Shown: positions 29,018-41,498 of the stretch, piece after piece
Numbering within the stretch: the stretch's first letter is position 1
How the letters are laid out: each line of letters starts with the position of its first letter
Assembly: GCA_027625915.1 (NCBI GenBank)
Contig: JANTQA010000012.1
Coordinates: 7,648,501 to 7,712,500, forward strand
Length of the DNA: 64,000 bases
DNA from: Anaeramoeba flamelloides
Lineage: Eukaryota; Metamonada; Anaeramoebidae
Direction of reading: 5' to 3'
Notes under the pieces: model-generated
Database searches by the model: none
What the model saw: the letters and a program-made list of their open reading frames with translations, nothing else
What the model was told of the DNA's origin: nothing
Position numbers and translations under genes: made by a program

Positions 29018-32000
29018 ATGTCATTTAATATTGTTCCTGAAAAGATAAATTTTCCTGAAGAAGAAGAAAAAGTACTCAAGTTTTGGAAAGAAATTGATGC
29101 ATTTCAAACATCACTAAAGAAATCTAAAGGAAGAAAACCTTACACATTTTACGATGGGCCACCATTTGCAACGTAACCAACCTCTTTTTTTCTTTCTCTT
29201 CTTCTCTCTGATTCTTTTCCATTCTTTTTTTTCTCTTTCTCTATTTTTTTCTGATTTTTTCTTTTTCAAATAAAAATTTTGATCTCAAGCCAACTAATCA
29301 AAAAAATAAATATTTTTTTCCTTGCTTTTTTTTTCATTCCTTACTTTTTCAACAGTGGTCTTCCACATTATGGACACATTTTAGCTGGTACAATCAAAGA
29401 TATCGTAACAAGATATGCACATCAAACAGGACATTATGTTTCAAGAAGATTTGGATGGGACACACATGGTAAGCATCTTCTTTCATCTTTTTGTGAAAAA
29501 AAAAAAAAACTAAAAAAAGAAAATTTCCAATGAAGAAAAAGAAACCTTCAAAAAAAAATCAAACAAAAAAAAACCAACCAATTTTGAATTTCCTTTTTTT
29601 TTTTTTTAACAAAAAACAAAATGAAATCAAATTATCAATAATAAACCGATTTCAATCTTTAAACCGAAATTTTCAAAAAATATTGAATTAATTTTAAAAT
29701 AAACAAACTCAAACAAAAAAAAAAAACTCACAAAAAACCAAAATTGATTCCTTAACAAAACCAAAGGACTTCCTGTTGAATATGAACTTGACAAACAATT
29801 GAATATCAAAAGCAGTGAAGATGTTTATAAATTGAAAGGAGGTATTGGGGAATATAATGAAAAATGTCGCTCTATTGTTATGAGATATTCGAAAGATTGG
29901 GAGAACATCATTGGAAGAATGGGAAGATGGATTGATTTTAAAAATGATTACAAAACCTTGGACATTACTTATATGGAGTCTGTATGGTGGGCATTTAAAA
30001 CTTTAAATGACAAAGGACTTGTTTACAGAGGATACAAAGTCATGCCTTATTCAACTGCCTGTAGAACAGCACTTTCAAATTTTGAAGCCAATCAAAATTA
30101 TTTAGATGTTGAAGATCCAGCAAGTAAAACACTCCTTCTTTTTTTTTTTTTACTTTTTTTACTTTTTTTCCGTTTTTTTTTTCCCTATCTTTCTTTTTTA
30201 CCTCAAACAATCAAACCAGCTCACCAATAAATATTAAATCAATAAAATAAAAAAAAAAAATAAAATCAATGAACAACAAAGTCATAATTAGTTTCCCACT
30301 GGTTGAAGATCCAGAAACCAAATTTGTAGCCTGGACAACAACCCCATGGACTTTACCCTCAAATCTTGCCTTATGTGTCAACCCAGAATTTGATTATATT
30401 TTAATTGAAGATTTAGAATTAAACCAAAAATTAATTCTTGCAGAATGCAGATTAGAAGAATTATACCCATCTGAAAAAAAAACCTGAAGAAGGTGAAAAA
30501 AAAACAAACAACAAACAAAAAAAAAAACAACAACCGAAGAAAAAAACGCCAACAACAACAAAAAAAAAAACAACAACCAAAGAAACAACAACAACAACAG
30601 CCAAAGAAACAACAAGAACAACAAAACAAACAACAACAACAAAAACAACAACAACAACAACAACAACCAAAGAAACAACAACAAAAACAGCCAAAGAAAA
30701 AACAAGAACAAAAAAAAGAAAAAGAAGAAGAAGAAAAAAAGCCAAAATTCAAAATCTTGAAAAGATTCAAAGGAAAAGAATTGGAAGGCAAAGAATACAT
30801 CCCATTATTTGATTACTTTTATGAAGAATATAAGCCTGAAGGAGCCTTTCGTGTAATCTGTGGAGACTTTGTTACAAAGGATGCAGGTACAGGTATTGTT
30901 CATTGTGCACCAGGATTTGGAGAAGACGATTACCAAATCTGTCTTGACAACGATATCATCAAAAGAAATGGAAAGATCTTGTGTCCAGTTGATGAAAGTG
31001 GCAAGTTTAATGAAAAAGTTACTGATTTTGCCAATAGATATGTCAAAGAATGTGATGAAGAAATTATTGAAATGTTAAAAGGTAAAAAAAGACTATTATC
31101 CAGAAGCAAAATTTCACATAGTTATCCATTTTGTTGGAGGTCAGATACACCCTTGATCTACCGAGCCATTCCATCATGGTTTATCCAAATTGGACCAATC
31201 AAAAAACAACTTTTGGTCAACAATTTAAAATCCAAATGGGTACCAAAAAAACATCCAAGAAAAAAGATTCCACAATTGGCTACAAGACGCCAGAGACTGG
31301 GCTGTTTCAAGGTCCCGATTCTGGGGAACGCCATTGCCAATTTGGGCAAGTGAAGACTTTTCAGAATATATTGTGATTGGCTCGATTGAACAATTAAAAG
31401 AATTAAGTGGAACCAAAGAAGAAATCACAGATCTTCATCGACACAACATCGATCACATCACGATCCAATCTAAAAAAGGAAATGGTGTTTTAAGACGAGT
31501 TGAAGAAGTTTTTGACTGTTGGTTTGAATCTGGCTCAATGCCATATGCACAAATCCATTATCCATTTGAAAACAAAGAATTATTTGAAAAAGACGTTTCC
31601 AGGAGACTTTGTTGCCGAAGGACTTGACCAAACAAGAGGATGGTTTTATACAATGTTAGTGCTATCAACAGCACTCTTTAACAAGCCACCATATAAAAAT
31701 TTGATTGTCAATGGGTTAGTTCTTGCCGAAGATGGTTCCAAAATGTCGAAAAGAAAAAAAAATTATCCAGATCCAATGCTTGTTGTAAACAAATATGGAG
31801 CTGATGCCTTAAGAATGTATTTGATCAATTCACCCGTTGTGCATGCCGGACCATTACAATTCACCGAAAAAGGTGTTCATAATGTCAACAGAGCAGTCTT
31901 TTTACCATGGTATAACGCTTATAGATTCTTTGTACAATCATCAAATATGTTGTTCCTTGATTACAATGTTAAATTCGTATTTGATCCAAAGCTTAACAAC

Positions 32001-33389
32001 AACTCAAAAAATGAAATGGACAAATGGATCCTATCTCTTGCAAACAATTTATTAAAATTCGTCAAAGTTGAAATGTCTGAATATAGACTCTACACAGTTA
32101 TCCCAGAATTAATCAATTTCATTGATGAACTTACAAACTGGTATTTAAGATGCAACAGAGACAGATTAAAGGTGAGCAAAGGTGTTGAGGATTGCTTGGA
32201 TGCCTTACACACAATGTATGAAGTGTTGATAATAATGACGAAAATCATGGCACCATTTGCACCATTCATCACTGAAATGATGTATCAAAACTTAAGAAAA
32301 TGCATCCCAGAAAGCTTTGAATACGAAAATGGAGAAATTAATGAAAAATCAATCCATTTCATGATGATCCCAAAATCAAACGAATCAATCATCAATGAAA
32401 CAATCGAAAATTCTGTTAATTCATTCAAATCAGTTATTAACACTGGAAGAAAAGTCAGAGAAAAAAACAATCTTTCATTAAAGGTACCATTAAGTGAAAT
32501 AACAATTGTTCACAAAAATGAAACATACCTAAAGGAATTACAATTGATGGAAAATTACCTGAAAAAGGAATTAAATGTCAAAAAAATCGTCTTTGACAAT
32601 GTTGAAGAAAATTGGGTTAAATTCACCGCAGAACCTAATGGAAGAAAATTAGGAAGAAGATTTGGAAAACGATTCCGAGAATTCAACAAATTGATCCGAG
32701 AATTAGACCACAACTCAATCTCTGAATTCAAAACAAATGGGTCAATTGTTATCAACGATGAAAAAATCACACTTGATGAAGTCATCATCAACCGAGGCTT
32801 TGTCGCAAACAAAACAAAATATGCAGGAATGGAAGAAGGACCTGTCACCGTAGTTATCAACATCGAATTAACACCAGAATTATTAGAAGAATACTACACC
32901 CGTGAAATTACAAACAGAGTGATGAGATTGAGAAAAGAAGCAGGCCTGATCCCTTCAGACCAAATCGAAATCTTTTATGAAATCACCAATGATTCAGATG
33001 GAACTTCATTGAAAAAGCCTTGCTTAGAAAAAACTATCAACAACAAAAAATTCACATCATATTTTGATAAAAATCTTAAAACCAAACTTATTCCATTAAA
33101 CCTTTTGCCTGAATATTTGTTAGAATACAAAATCAAAGATAATTATGACGATAAAAAACTTCATTCAATTGGCTCAGCCAAATTGAAATTATTGTTTGTC
33201 AAAAAAGATCTAGTTGTCGATTTCAAAAAAGTTGGAGAAAATGAAGAACTTAACCTCAAAGTTGCACACAAAGTCAGAGGAATGAAACCAACCAACGACA
33301 AAATTACAGTCACAATCGATGAAACAACAGTCAATCTAGTTCTTGGATTGAATGTTTTTGAAAATGTTTCTGATATGGTCTTCAATTAA
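29018..33389 (+). CDS. IARS1: Cytosolic-type isoleucyl-tRNA synthetase, copy 1 (frame-broken as assembled)
   Basis: Class I synthetase that charges tRNA-Ile. Exons are 29018-29172, 29356-29468, 29767-30123 and 30282-33389; introns are 183, 298 and 158 bp. Visible motifs are HYGH of the HIGH signature (residues 56-59), GWDTHG, the editing-site [43 protein letters not shown] (encoded in two frames here), DQTRGWFY and KMSKR (about 31742). An anticodon-binding domain and a C-terminal extension follow, as in the human enzyme. A Gln/Lys-rich insert of about 80 residues lies in the editing domain at about 30490-30740. Relative to copy 2, single extra A bases in A runs occur at about 30473-30481, 30496-30504, 31245-31251 and 31589-31593, each shifting the frame. 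The 3' half from 31600 is open to the stop. Either these are assembly errors or this copy is decaying. Confidence 0.93.
30482..30740 (+). repeat. CAA/AAA-rich low-complexity tract in IleRS copy 1
   Basis: Encodes runs of Gln and Lys with PKKQQ units between the editing-site segment and [10 protein letters not shown]. The animal enzyme has only a short linker here. Run lengths differ from the equivalent tract of copy 2 (about 46205-46475), as expected for slippage. Confidence 0.85.
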
Positions 33390-33702
33390 ATTAATTTTAC
33401 TTCTTTAACTTTATTCTTTACCTTTACCTTTTCCCCTACCTTTTTCTCTTTTCCTTTTTTTATATTTCAATATTTGAAAATTTTTAAATTATTTATCTTA
33501 TTTTGATATCTTTTCAAAAATAAACTTTTTATTTATTTTACAACTTTTTATTTCATATTTTATATTTTTTCTATTTAGAAACTCATCAATAAATATATTC
33601 ATTTAATCTTTTAAAAAAAAATTTATTTTTGTTTCTTTTATATTTCTTTCTTTTTATCTCCCAATCTATTGTAAAATTTTTATTGAGTATGTGCTGATTG
33701 AA

Positions 33703-35650
33703 TTGGCAGATTATAGTACAAAAACAACTTTTTTTAAGAGTTTTGGATAAGTGAATTTAATTTGATAATCGATCCTGAATGTTCATTTGGCGATGTTATT
33801 GTTGAATTGTTGTAATTTGTTTTTCTTTTTGTCCTGATTTGCCTTGTTTTGAAGACTTTTTCTATTTTGCCTTTTCTTTTTCTTTTTTATTTACAAGATA
33901 TTCTTATCTTAGTATTTTGGTTTCTTAGTATTGGAAAGTAATAACTTGAACTTTTTTCTTAATAACCCTTCTTAGACGATATGAAATTTTCTACAATTTT
34001 CCGACTTTTTTTTTTAGTAAATTCCTTTTTTAGGATTTAGTTATAATTTGGTTATTAAATTATTTTATCCAAAGTTAGGTTTTTCTTGAATAAGCATTAT
34101 ATTTTGGAATTTTGGATCAGGAAAAATTGCTTCTCAAAATATAATTTTTTTTTAAAGAAAAATGAAAATTCCAATTTAATAAATTTAAACCAAATAAGTA
34201 ACCTACTAATATTTTGAAATATCAGAGTGAACTAAGAAACTTTTTTTTTATTCAAAGACCTTTTAATTTTTTTGAAAATATCCAAATTTTAAATTTCCCT
34301 TTTAAAAAGTAAATTATTTTTTTTATTGCTAAATTTACATTTATGATAAATAAAAAAAAATAAAAAACTTTTTTTCCATTTCTAGTTTTTGAAATTAATT
34401 TAAATGGATTAAAGAGTTTTTATAACAATTCTGTTTTTTACTATTTGATCCTTGAAAAATTCATTAAGAAAATTTCAATTGATTTTTTCAAATTTAAAGT
34501 CTCAAAGAGACTCGAAAAATAGATATGTAATTGTTTGAAATTTTGACTTTTTGAGATCAAACCAAAGAAATCTGACTCAAAAGAATCTTGAAAATAAGTA
34601 ATATCTTTTTGAACATTTAGGATACAATTTTTTTTAAATCAATATTATAGATTTTTATCAAAAAAAATACAAATAATCGTATTTTTTATTACCTTTAATC
34701 AAAATATTTATTTTATGAAATCAAAATATAAAGTTTTTTTGGTTTATATGCAATTTTTAATAGAATCTTACATATGTCAAAATATTAATAATTCAAGAGG
34801 GGGGTTCTGGAAGAATCTTTCAAAATTCATTAAAACATTATCTTCATATTAACTTTATTTCTCTATAATCATATAAACATAGATTAAAAGAAAACATTTT
34901 AGGAAAATATATTGTTTATGAATTTTTTTTTTTTTTTTTTTTTCTATACTCTCATAAATATAAATTACCACGGATTTGTAATTAAAAGTAGTATTGATCT
35001 GTGAAGAAAATTCTGAAAATATTTACTTATTTATTAGTACTTATGTAATAATAACTGACCCAAATGAACAAATAAGTGGATACATAGATTCTTTAATCTA
35101 TTTAGATAATTTTGATCGAAAAAAGTTTAACAGAAAAATTGTTTGCTAATTATTATCTGAATTCTAAAAGAAATTAAAGAGCTTGAAATTTTTTTAATGT
35201 TAATACGTATTTTTGAAGATAATTTTTTCTTTCAACTATAACAACAAAAAGAAATAGATTAAAAAAGGGAAGAAAGAAAAATCAAAATTCAAGAAAAAAA
35301 AACAAAAATTTGAAAAAATAAATGAAAAATCCATTAAATTAGAAAAAAAGATTCAGATCCAAAAAAATTGAAAATTTTTTTTTGATAAGAAAATGGTAAA
35401 ATACCACACAATTCCACTTCCAATAAAATTATAAAGTGAGTCAACCTTTTAAAAAATTGTTTAATTTATTTTCTTTTCAACTTCATTTATTATGATATAT
35501 TTAGTTAAGTATTTTTTGAGAACACATTAAATACATAATGTAATCAAAAAAAAAAAAAAAAAAAAAATACATAAATAACATATAATCTAAATTTTTTTCA
35601 ACATAAACAATAAGCTTAAAAAAATGTATTTTAATTTTATGTATTGTATG

Positions 35651-35685
<35 letters not shown>

Positions 35686-36866
35686 AACCTTAGAGTATAC
35701 TTTAAAGTGTGCAGATTGTGCTTTTAATTATATAAAGTTAATTTTTTTTAATTTGTGATCACTCCAAATTAAAATCTACACAACTACTAGTTTTATGAAA
35801 TTGTATCAATTCATAAATTTTCTTTCTTTTTTTTTTTTTTTTCAATATTTTTCTTTCTGTAATATTTTATATGTCCCTACGACCCAAAAAAACACTAAAA
35901 ATTGAAAACTGATCAAATACTTTCCATAATACAATTAAAAAAACAAAATGATAAAAGAAAAATAAATAAAGTTACAATTTAGCTTTTTCTTGAAAACATT
36001 TTTTGCCAAAATCATTGAATTCAAAGTTGAAATTGTGTATATTTTTAGATAGACTATCTTGTTTAAACTCATTTACAAAAACAAATTCTAAATTATGGGA
36101 ATTTTCTTTTCACAAAAGGCACTAATTTGGTCCTCAAATGTTTTTTTTTAGTTTTAAATGGTAAAATAAAAAAAAAGTTCAACTAAAAGGATAAACTTTC
36201 TGGAAAAGCATTCTAATTTAATATATTAACTTATTCTTTGATTTCAAACTTTTCTCAACCCCAATTTTTCAAAAAAAAATAAAAAAGTGCACACTAATTT
36301 CAAAAAATATTTTCGATATTAAAAAGTTTTGAGTGTTTTTATTCTAAAAAAATTTATCCAAGTGGTTAATTGAATTAAGTTATAAGGTTAGATTTCGAAA
36401 AATATTAATCAGAAAAAAATAGTGCTTAATTTTATTAAGGACATATATATAATTTTCCATATTTAAGGGAAATATTAAAAGTTTCTTTATTAATAGGATG
36501 TATGTGGTCATCTAACAAAATTTTAATAAGAGTAATTTGAATGTTTTTATGACAATTTGAATCAAATTTGAAAACTTAACTTTTTTTAACAAATGATCAC
36601 TCAATATTAAAAGTATATTTTTTTGCTATCATACCTACTAGAATATTATTTCATTGTTTTTCATCACACTTATAAATTTAAAAAAAACTTTTAATTTTTT
36701 CGCTATGTTTTTCCTTTTTTGCTACTTTCATAACATTCCGTTTAGAAGAAGCTTGACAAAAATAAGTAATTTACAGAGTTTCTTTCAATGTGAACCAATA
36801 TAATTCATTTATCCTTTGCCAGTAAACAATTTCAAAAAAAAGGTAATTAAACGAAAATTTGATATT

Positions 36867-36903
<37 letters not shown>

Positions 36904-37378
36904 TAGATAGATTGATTGAATATCGGGTTATCTGAAAAAAGAACAAAATGGGAAAGAATTCTTTAATTAAATTTCTTGAAATCAATTTGGTTAATAAAAT
37001 CGAAATGTAGTGAAAAAATTTTTTCGATGAATCTTTGTATTTCAAATAAATGATCTCAAATAAACCACAAAAAAATGTTTCGAATTTGATTTTTGATAAA
37101 TTTGAATTCCCGAATTCTTTTTTAACAAATTAGTTTTTATGAAATAGTCAAAGAGAAAACAAAAAAAAAAAAATAGATGGTACTAATTTTTGAAATATCA
37201 AAACAAAACAACAAAACAACAAAACAGAATAAGGAAAAAAGCAATAAAGTGAGTTGTTTTTTGAGAATATTATATTTTATTTTGTTCCATTTTGTTAAAA
37301 AAAATAGAATAATAAACCAACAAGCAAATTAAAAACAATCGCGAAAGAAATAAATCGTAAAACCCAAGCAAAGAATAG
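33703..37378. other. Loop region left of the L17 gene
   Basis: About 3.7 kb with no recognised gene. It holds (TA)n tracts at about 35653-35683 and 36871-36900, a T20 run near 34922, an A22 run near 35548, and a fragment of repeat family 3 at about 35050-35460. The last 100 bases are the 3' flank of the minus-strand L17 gene. Confidence 0.5.
35050..35460 (+). repeat. Repeat family 3, partial copy
   Basis: The right part (35350-35450), around GATTCAGATCCAAAA, TTTTGATAAGAA and TTATAAAGTG, aligns with 52440-52540. The left part is more diverged. No terminal repeats were identified, so the element class is unknown. Confidence 0.4.
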
Positions 37379-38126
37379 TTAGTTTTTAATTTTTTCTCTA
37401 TTAACTTTTTTTTGATGTTTCTTTTGGGACAAAGGTGTGATTCTATCCTTTTTTTTAGGGTTATACCATTTCTGTTCTGAAACAAACAATTGAACATGGC
37501 AAGGTCTTGAACAATATCTAGTGATTCGACCATGTGCCTTAAAAGTTCTTCTTCTTCCTTTTGGGGCTTGGTTGACTTGGACATGACTGATTACCATTTT
37601 GTCAAGATCCAATTCTTGTTCTTTAGCATTTGATTCTGCGTTTTTTAACATGTCTAATAAGAATCTTGCAGATTTTTCTGGCCACCTGGCAAAGATTGCT
37701 TTAAAGTTTTTGGCTGCGCCGTGTCTGCCAGTTCCTTGGTTGAATTTTCTAAATGGGACACATTGCCTTTTTTCAATGACGTCTTGAAGATATCTTTGGG
37801 CATTACGAAGTCCTCTTCCTTTGATTGCTCTTCCAGTTTCACACGTGTTTTTGAAATGGACCTTTAAATTGGTTCCTTTTGCTCTTACAGATCTTTTATG
37901 AATTAAGAGTTTGAAATAATTTCGTTTATGTTTTTTTTTTTTAATTTAAACCATTTTGTTTTTGTTGGTTGTTTTTTTTTTTTTTATTTTTTTTGTTTTT
38001 TAAATTGAATCAAAAAAAAATTAAAAAGCAAAGATAAAAATAAAAAAGGACATTTGTTTGAAAACAATTTAAGAAAAGAAGTTTAGGAAAAACAAACCTT
38101 TTTGGTAGTTTTTTAGAGTATTTCAT
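37379..38126 (-). CDS. RPL17: Ribosomal protein L17 (uL22), two exons
   Basis: Large-subunit protein whose extended hairpin lines the nascent-peptide exit tunnel. Exon 1 is only 29 nt (38098-38126, MKYSKKLPK plus two bases). A 205-bp intron starting GTTTGT follows, then exon 2 at 37379-37892. The product is 180 residues (human 184). Matches include GTNLKVHFKNT, AIKG, KRQCVPFR, the tunnel-hairpin segment APKGRRRTFKAHGRI, and CHVQL. The main exon has an in-frame stop just upstream (after an ATG at 37952-37954). The mini-exon solves this and restores the conserved N-terminus, which resembles MVRYS of other eukaryotes, together with the conserved spacing to GTNL. It is transcribed divergently from the L44 gene, with 240 bp between start codons. 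Confidence 0.9.
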
Positions 38127-38366
38127 TTAAAAATTTAATATTATGACAATAATAATAAAAACAAATAAAAAAAATGAAGTTCAAAATTTTAGTCTTGTAA
38201 GGTAATTCAGACTACTTTTGAAGCATATTTAGTTCTGAGTGTTTTAGTCTTCTTTCCAAATGCTATTTTCCTTTTTCTACATATTTAAATACTGACTTGA
38301 TTTGAATTCTCAAGTCGAGCTTTACATTTTTTCTTATCAAGTTGAAATTATTAGTCAAAATTTAAA
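38127..38366. promoter_or_regulatory. Shared bidirectional promoter region of L17 and L44
   Basis: These 240 bp separate the start codons of two divergently transcribed large-subunit ribosomal protein genes and must hold both promoters and both 5' leaders. A TATTTAAATA palindrome lies at about 38282-38291, nearer the L44 side, and is a possible TATA-like element. No other motif can be named with confidence. The arrangement suggests coordinated expression. Confidence 0.6.
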
Positions 38367-38906
38367 ATGGTATTTTGGCCAAAAACAAAAAGAACCTTCT
38401 GTAGAAAATGTAAAAAGCATACTGTTCATAAAGTTGGTACAGCTAAAAAAGGAAAAGAGTCAAGTCTTTCTCAAGGAAGAAGAAGATACGATCGAAAACA
38501 AAGTGGTCATGGTGGACAAACAAAGCCAATCTTTCATAAAAAAGTAGACTTCTTAAACCTTATTCTATATTTGCAATTTAACACTTAACTCGTCTTGGTC
38601 CCATTTTATTGCGTTTCTTGATCTTTTTTTTGAATATTTTTCTTTTTCCGTTTCTGTTTCTCTTTCTGTTTCTTTGGTGTGCCTTAATTTGTCCTTATGC
38701 CATTTTCAAAACTGATCTTATTCTGAACTTATTTTTTTAAATCTTTTCTTCTTTTCTTTTAATTCCAAAAGGTTAAACAAACAAAAAAAATTGTTGCCAA
38801 ATTGACTTGCTCAAAATGCAAACAAGTAAGAGTTTCATGTGTAAGAAGGTGTAAAAGATTTGAAATTGCAGATTCCAAGGGAAAAAAGAATGAACCAACA
38901 TGGTAA
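38367..38906 (+). CDS. RPL36A: Ribosomal protein L44/L36a (eL42), two exons
   Basis: Large-subunit zinc-ribbon protein near the E site. Exons are 38367-38543 and 38772-38906, with a 228-bp phase-0 intron (GTAGAC to AAAAG), giving 103 residues (human RPL36A has 106). It contains [11 protein letters not shown] with Cys12 and Cys15, [32 protein letters not shown] (Cys72, Cys75) and a basic C-terminal part with RRCKRFE. Pro54 in QTKPIF is the residue whose replacement gives cycloheximide resistance in yeasts, so the sensitive form is predicted. An in-frame ATG further upstream was not used because the family starts MV near this point and the conserved PKT follows at once. Confidence 0.93.
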
Positions 38907-39498
38907 TTATGTCAAAGAATTTAATGACTAAATTTTGATAGATTTCTTAAAGTTATTTCAAATTAGCAGTTTTATTTCGGACCTAAATGAAAACGGAATG
39001 AAAAATATTTATTATTGAACTAATAGATTTCTATTTTTTACCTTTTCATTTACGGAAATTCGTAAATTCCTCAAAAGAATAAATAAATTTGTTTTTGATT
39101 TTTTTCCTTTTGTAACTCGATGTGTAAACGATGAACTTTTTTAAATTCCATTTTCTGGGGATGAAATACAAAAATTTTTTCTTCTTATTTTTGCAACACA
39201 ATTTCGAGGATATTACAATACACTTTAGATTTTTTTTACATAATTTTTCCCCATTGGGTTTATAGATTTATTTGACCTATTTATTTATAAGGATTCCTTA
39301 TCTAGAAATAAGTTTAATATTGAAAATAAACAGGGTCTTTCAAATCTAAGTAATTGGTAAAAAATTTTCTACAATCTCTATTAAATTTAGGGGAAAAAAT
39401 TTAATTGAGACTAGTCCCTTAAGGAAAAAAATCTATTTATGATTCTATTTTTTTTTTTTTTTTTTATAATTATTTCTCTTAATTTTCTTACCAAGATG
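38907..39498. other. 3' flank of L44
   Basis: AATAAA-type signals near 39080 could serve polyadenylation. Nothing else was recognised. Confidence 0.45.
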
Positions 39499-39600
39499 TT
39501 AAGGAAGTAAGTAAATTTTACGATTTTGAAAATTTTCAATTCTGAAAACATTACTGAAAAATGTTTTTTTGAGTTCCTGGGTTTATTGGAAACTGGGTTA
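39499..39600 (+). mobile_element. End fragment of the TTAA element
   Basis: About 100 bp from TTAAGGAAGTAAGTAAATTT to GAAAAATGTTTTTTTGAG closely matches the left end of the element at 58022. No matching right end was found nearby, so this is a terminal relic. Confidence 0.55.
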
Positions 39601-39808
39601 TTCAAACCATTTCTTTAGCAAAATACATGGATGTTTAAATAAAAAAAAAGGGGTTGGAATGTTATTAAACTAATATATAGAGTACAAAAATTAATTCTTC
39701 TTGGAAAAAAAAAAAAAACAAAAACAATTCTATTTTGGATCATAGAATTAATTGAATGTTTTTTATTTTAATGATTAGTTTCGAACTTATTTCTTGTTTG
39801 AATTGATA

Positions 39809-40003
39809 CAGTCAGTTTCACTTTTAAGGCACAAAATTTCATGGAAATTTAAGGCACAAAAAAATCTCAAATTAAGGCACAAAATTCAGATTCTAGAAAA
39901 ATAAATTGTAAAAAAAATAATTACAAATTTTGTGCCTTAATTTGAGATTTTTATGTGCCTTAAATTTCGTTGAAAGTCTGTGCCTTAAAAGTGAAACTGA
40001 CTG
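39809..40003. mobile_element. Palindromic MITE, family 1 (copy b)
   Basis: 195 bp. It begins CAGTCAGTTTCACTTTTAAG, ends with its exact complement, and is flanked by TA on both sides (39807-39808, 40004-40005). The best-preserved termini of the four copies; the arms form a near-perfect hairpin. Confidence 0.88.
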
Positions 40004-40188
40004 TATTTGATTAGAATATCATGATTCTCAATATTTTAAAATTCATAGATTGATTTTTTTAAAAATTATTAGAAAAAAATTATATCTTACTCAAAAAAAT
40101 TTTTTATTTGAGGTTTTGTGAAACGAGATTTTAGTTTAAATCATCTTTTTGATAATATAAAAATAATTTTATGCTTATTACTCTTCAT

Positions 40189-40409
40189 ATATAAACTAAT
40201 TTCAATAATAGAGGGCCCAAAATTTTTTATTTTTAAATATAATTTTTTTTTTATTTTTTATAAAAAGTTAATTCGAAATAAATAAAAACTCAACAAATCT
40301 AATTTAGATTATTTAATTTTTATTTTAATTGTTTTAAATATTCGTTAATTTATTATTATTTTTATTATTATTATTTTGTGGACCCCACTTTTTTGAATCT
40401 AGTTTATAT
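40189..40409. mobile_element. Small TIR element related to MITE family 2 (MITE 3)
   Basis: About 220 bp. The left end, TATAAACTAATTTCAATAAT followed by AGAGGGCCCA, mirrors the right end, whose complement is TATAAACTAGATTCAAAAAA followed by GTGGGGTCCA. The outer nine bases TATAAACTA are also the terminus of MITE family 2, so both were probably moved by the same kind of transposase. A/T-only interior; no gene. Confidence 0.65.
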
Positions 40410-40416
40410 ATATATA

Positions 40417-41439
40417 TCCCTTAGCACCCCGGCTTTGCCTAAATTTCATCAAGTTTTTAAAAAAAAGATTTAAAATGATATTGAAGGACTAATATATTTA
40501 TTTTCTAATTTGTCTTTGATGCAGATTTGAATTATAATAATAAGTCAAAATAGTTTAAAGATAAAGTAGTTAGGTTTTTGTATTTTTTTTGTTTTTGGAA
40601 AAAAAAAATAATTATTCATTTTTATATTTTCTTTCAAGATTTTTATTTTGATTTTTTTTTTAAAATTAGAAATTTTATTGCAATAATAGTAAATAAAAAT
40701 TCAATACATTGATTTATTAATAATTAAAATCAAAAAAAATTGCTAATTTTATGATAAAAAAAAATAAATAAAAAATATAGTACTGAGGAATTTTCATTTT
40801 TTACAAGAGAAAATTTCATAAATATTAAAAGTGGAGAAAAAATGAAATTTATTTCTTTAGGCCAAAATTAAAAGTTTAATCTGAATAATTTTCTTAAAAT
40901 TTTATATAAGTAATAGAAATTACTTGAAAAAAATAATCAAAAATGTAAAATAATTTCATTTATTATATTGGAATAAAACAAATATACATTACTATTTAAT
41001 TGATAAAATATTTATTCCTAAATTTAAAATAAAATCAAAAATAATTCTGAATATTATTCAAAGATAATAATATAATCTACGAAACCAAGAAATTTTTTAT
41101 TGAATTTTGTTATTTGTAAATATTTGAATATTATATCTGTAAAATTTGTATTTTTCAATCTAAATTAATACAGATTTTGTAAAATAATTTTTGATCTATG
41201 TTCAATTATTCAATAATATTGTTTATTTTATGTCTAGATTTTAAAAAGTCAAAAATTAAAAAAATACTAAAAATATAAAAAAAAATCAATTAATAATCTA
41301 ACTCAAAAAATTGGCTAAATAATTTAAATTTTAAATTAATTAATGTTGGTAAAAATTTTAATTTTTACAATGAAAAAAAAAAATTATTTTTTTTTACAAA
41401 GTTTAATTTATATTTTTTTTTATTTTCAAATTATTTAGA

Positions 41440-41498
<59 letters not shown>

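Larger units (their letters stand above)
28214..33702 (+). repeat. Left arm of a 5.5-kb inverted duplication
   Basis: This segment is repeated in reverse complement at 43241-48714. It carries about 800 bp of 5' flank, the whole isoleucyl-tRNA synthetase gene with its three introns, and about 310 bp of 3' flank. The outer edge is near AAGTTATTCAAATG (about 28216); the inner edge is near GTGCTGATTGA (about 33701). Differences include scattered substitutions, a variable number of ACTTTTTT units in intron 3, changes in the CAA repeats, and single-base differences in A runs. The remaining similarity is high in introns and flanks as well as in exons, so the duplication is recent. Confidence 0.93.

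Noticed and set aside
30378-30800. Cys/Phe- and Val-rich open frames antisense to the IleRS CAA tract (also at 46161-46575)
   Set aside because: Mirror images of CAA/AAA repeats in the real gene, present in both copies for the same reason.
38302-38547. Longer upstream start for the L44 region in another frame (81 codons)
   Set aside because: It is a different frame from the conserved eL42 protein and has no family resemblance.
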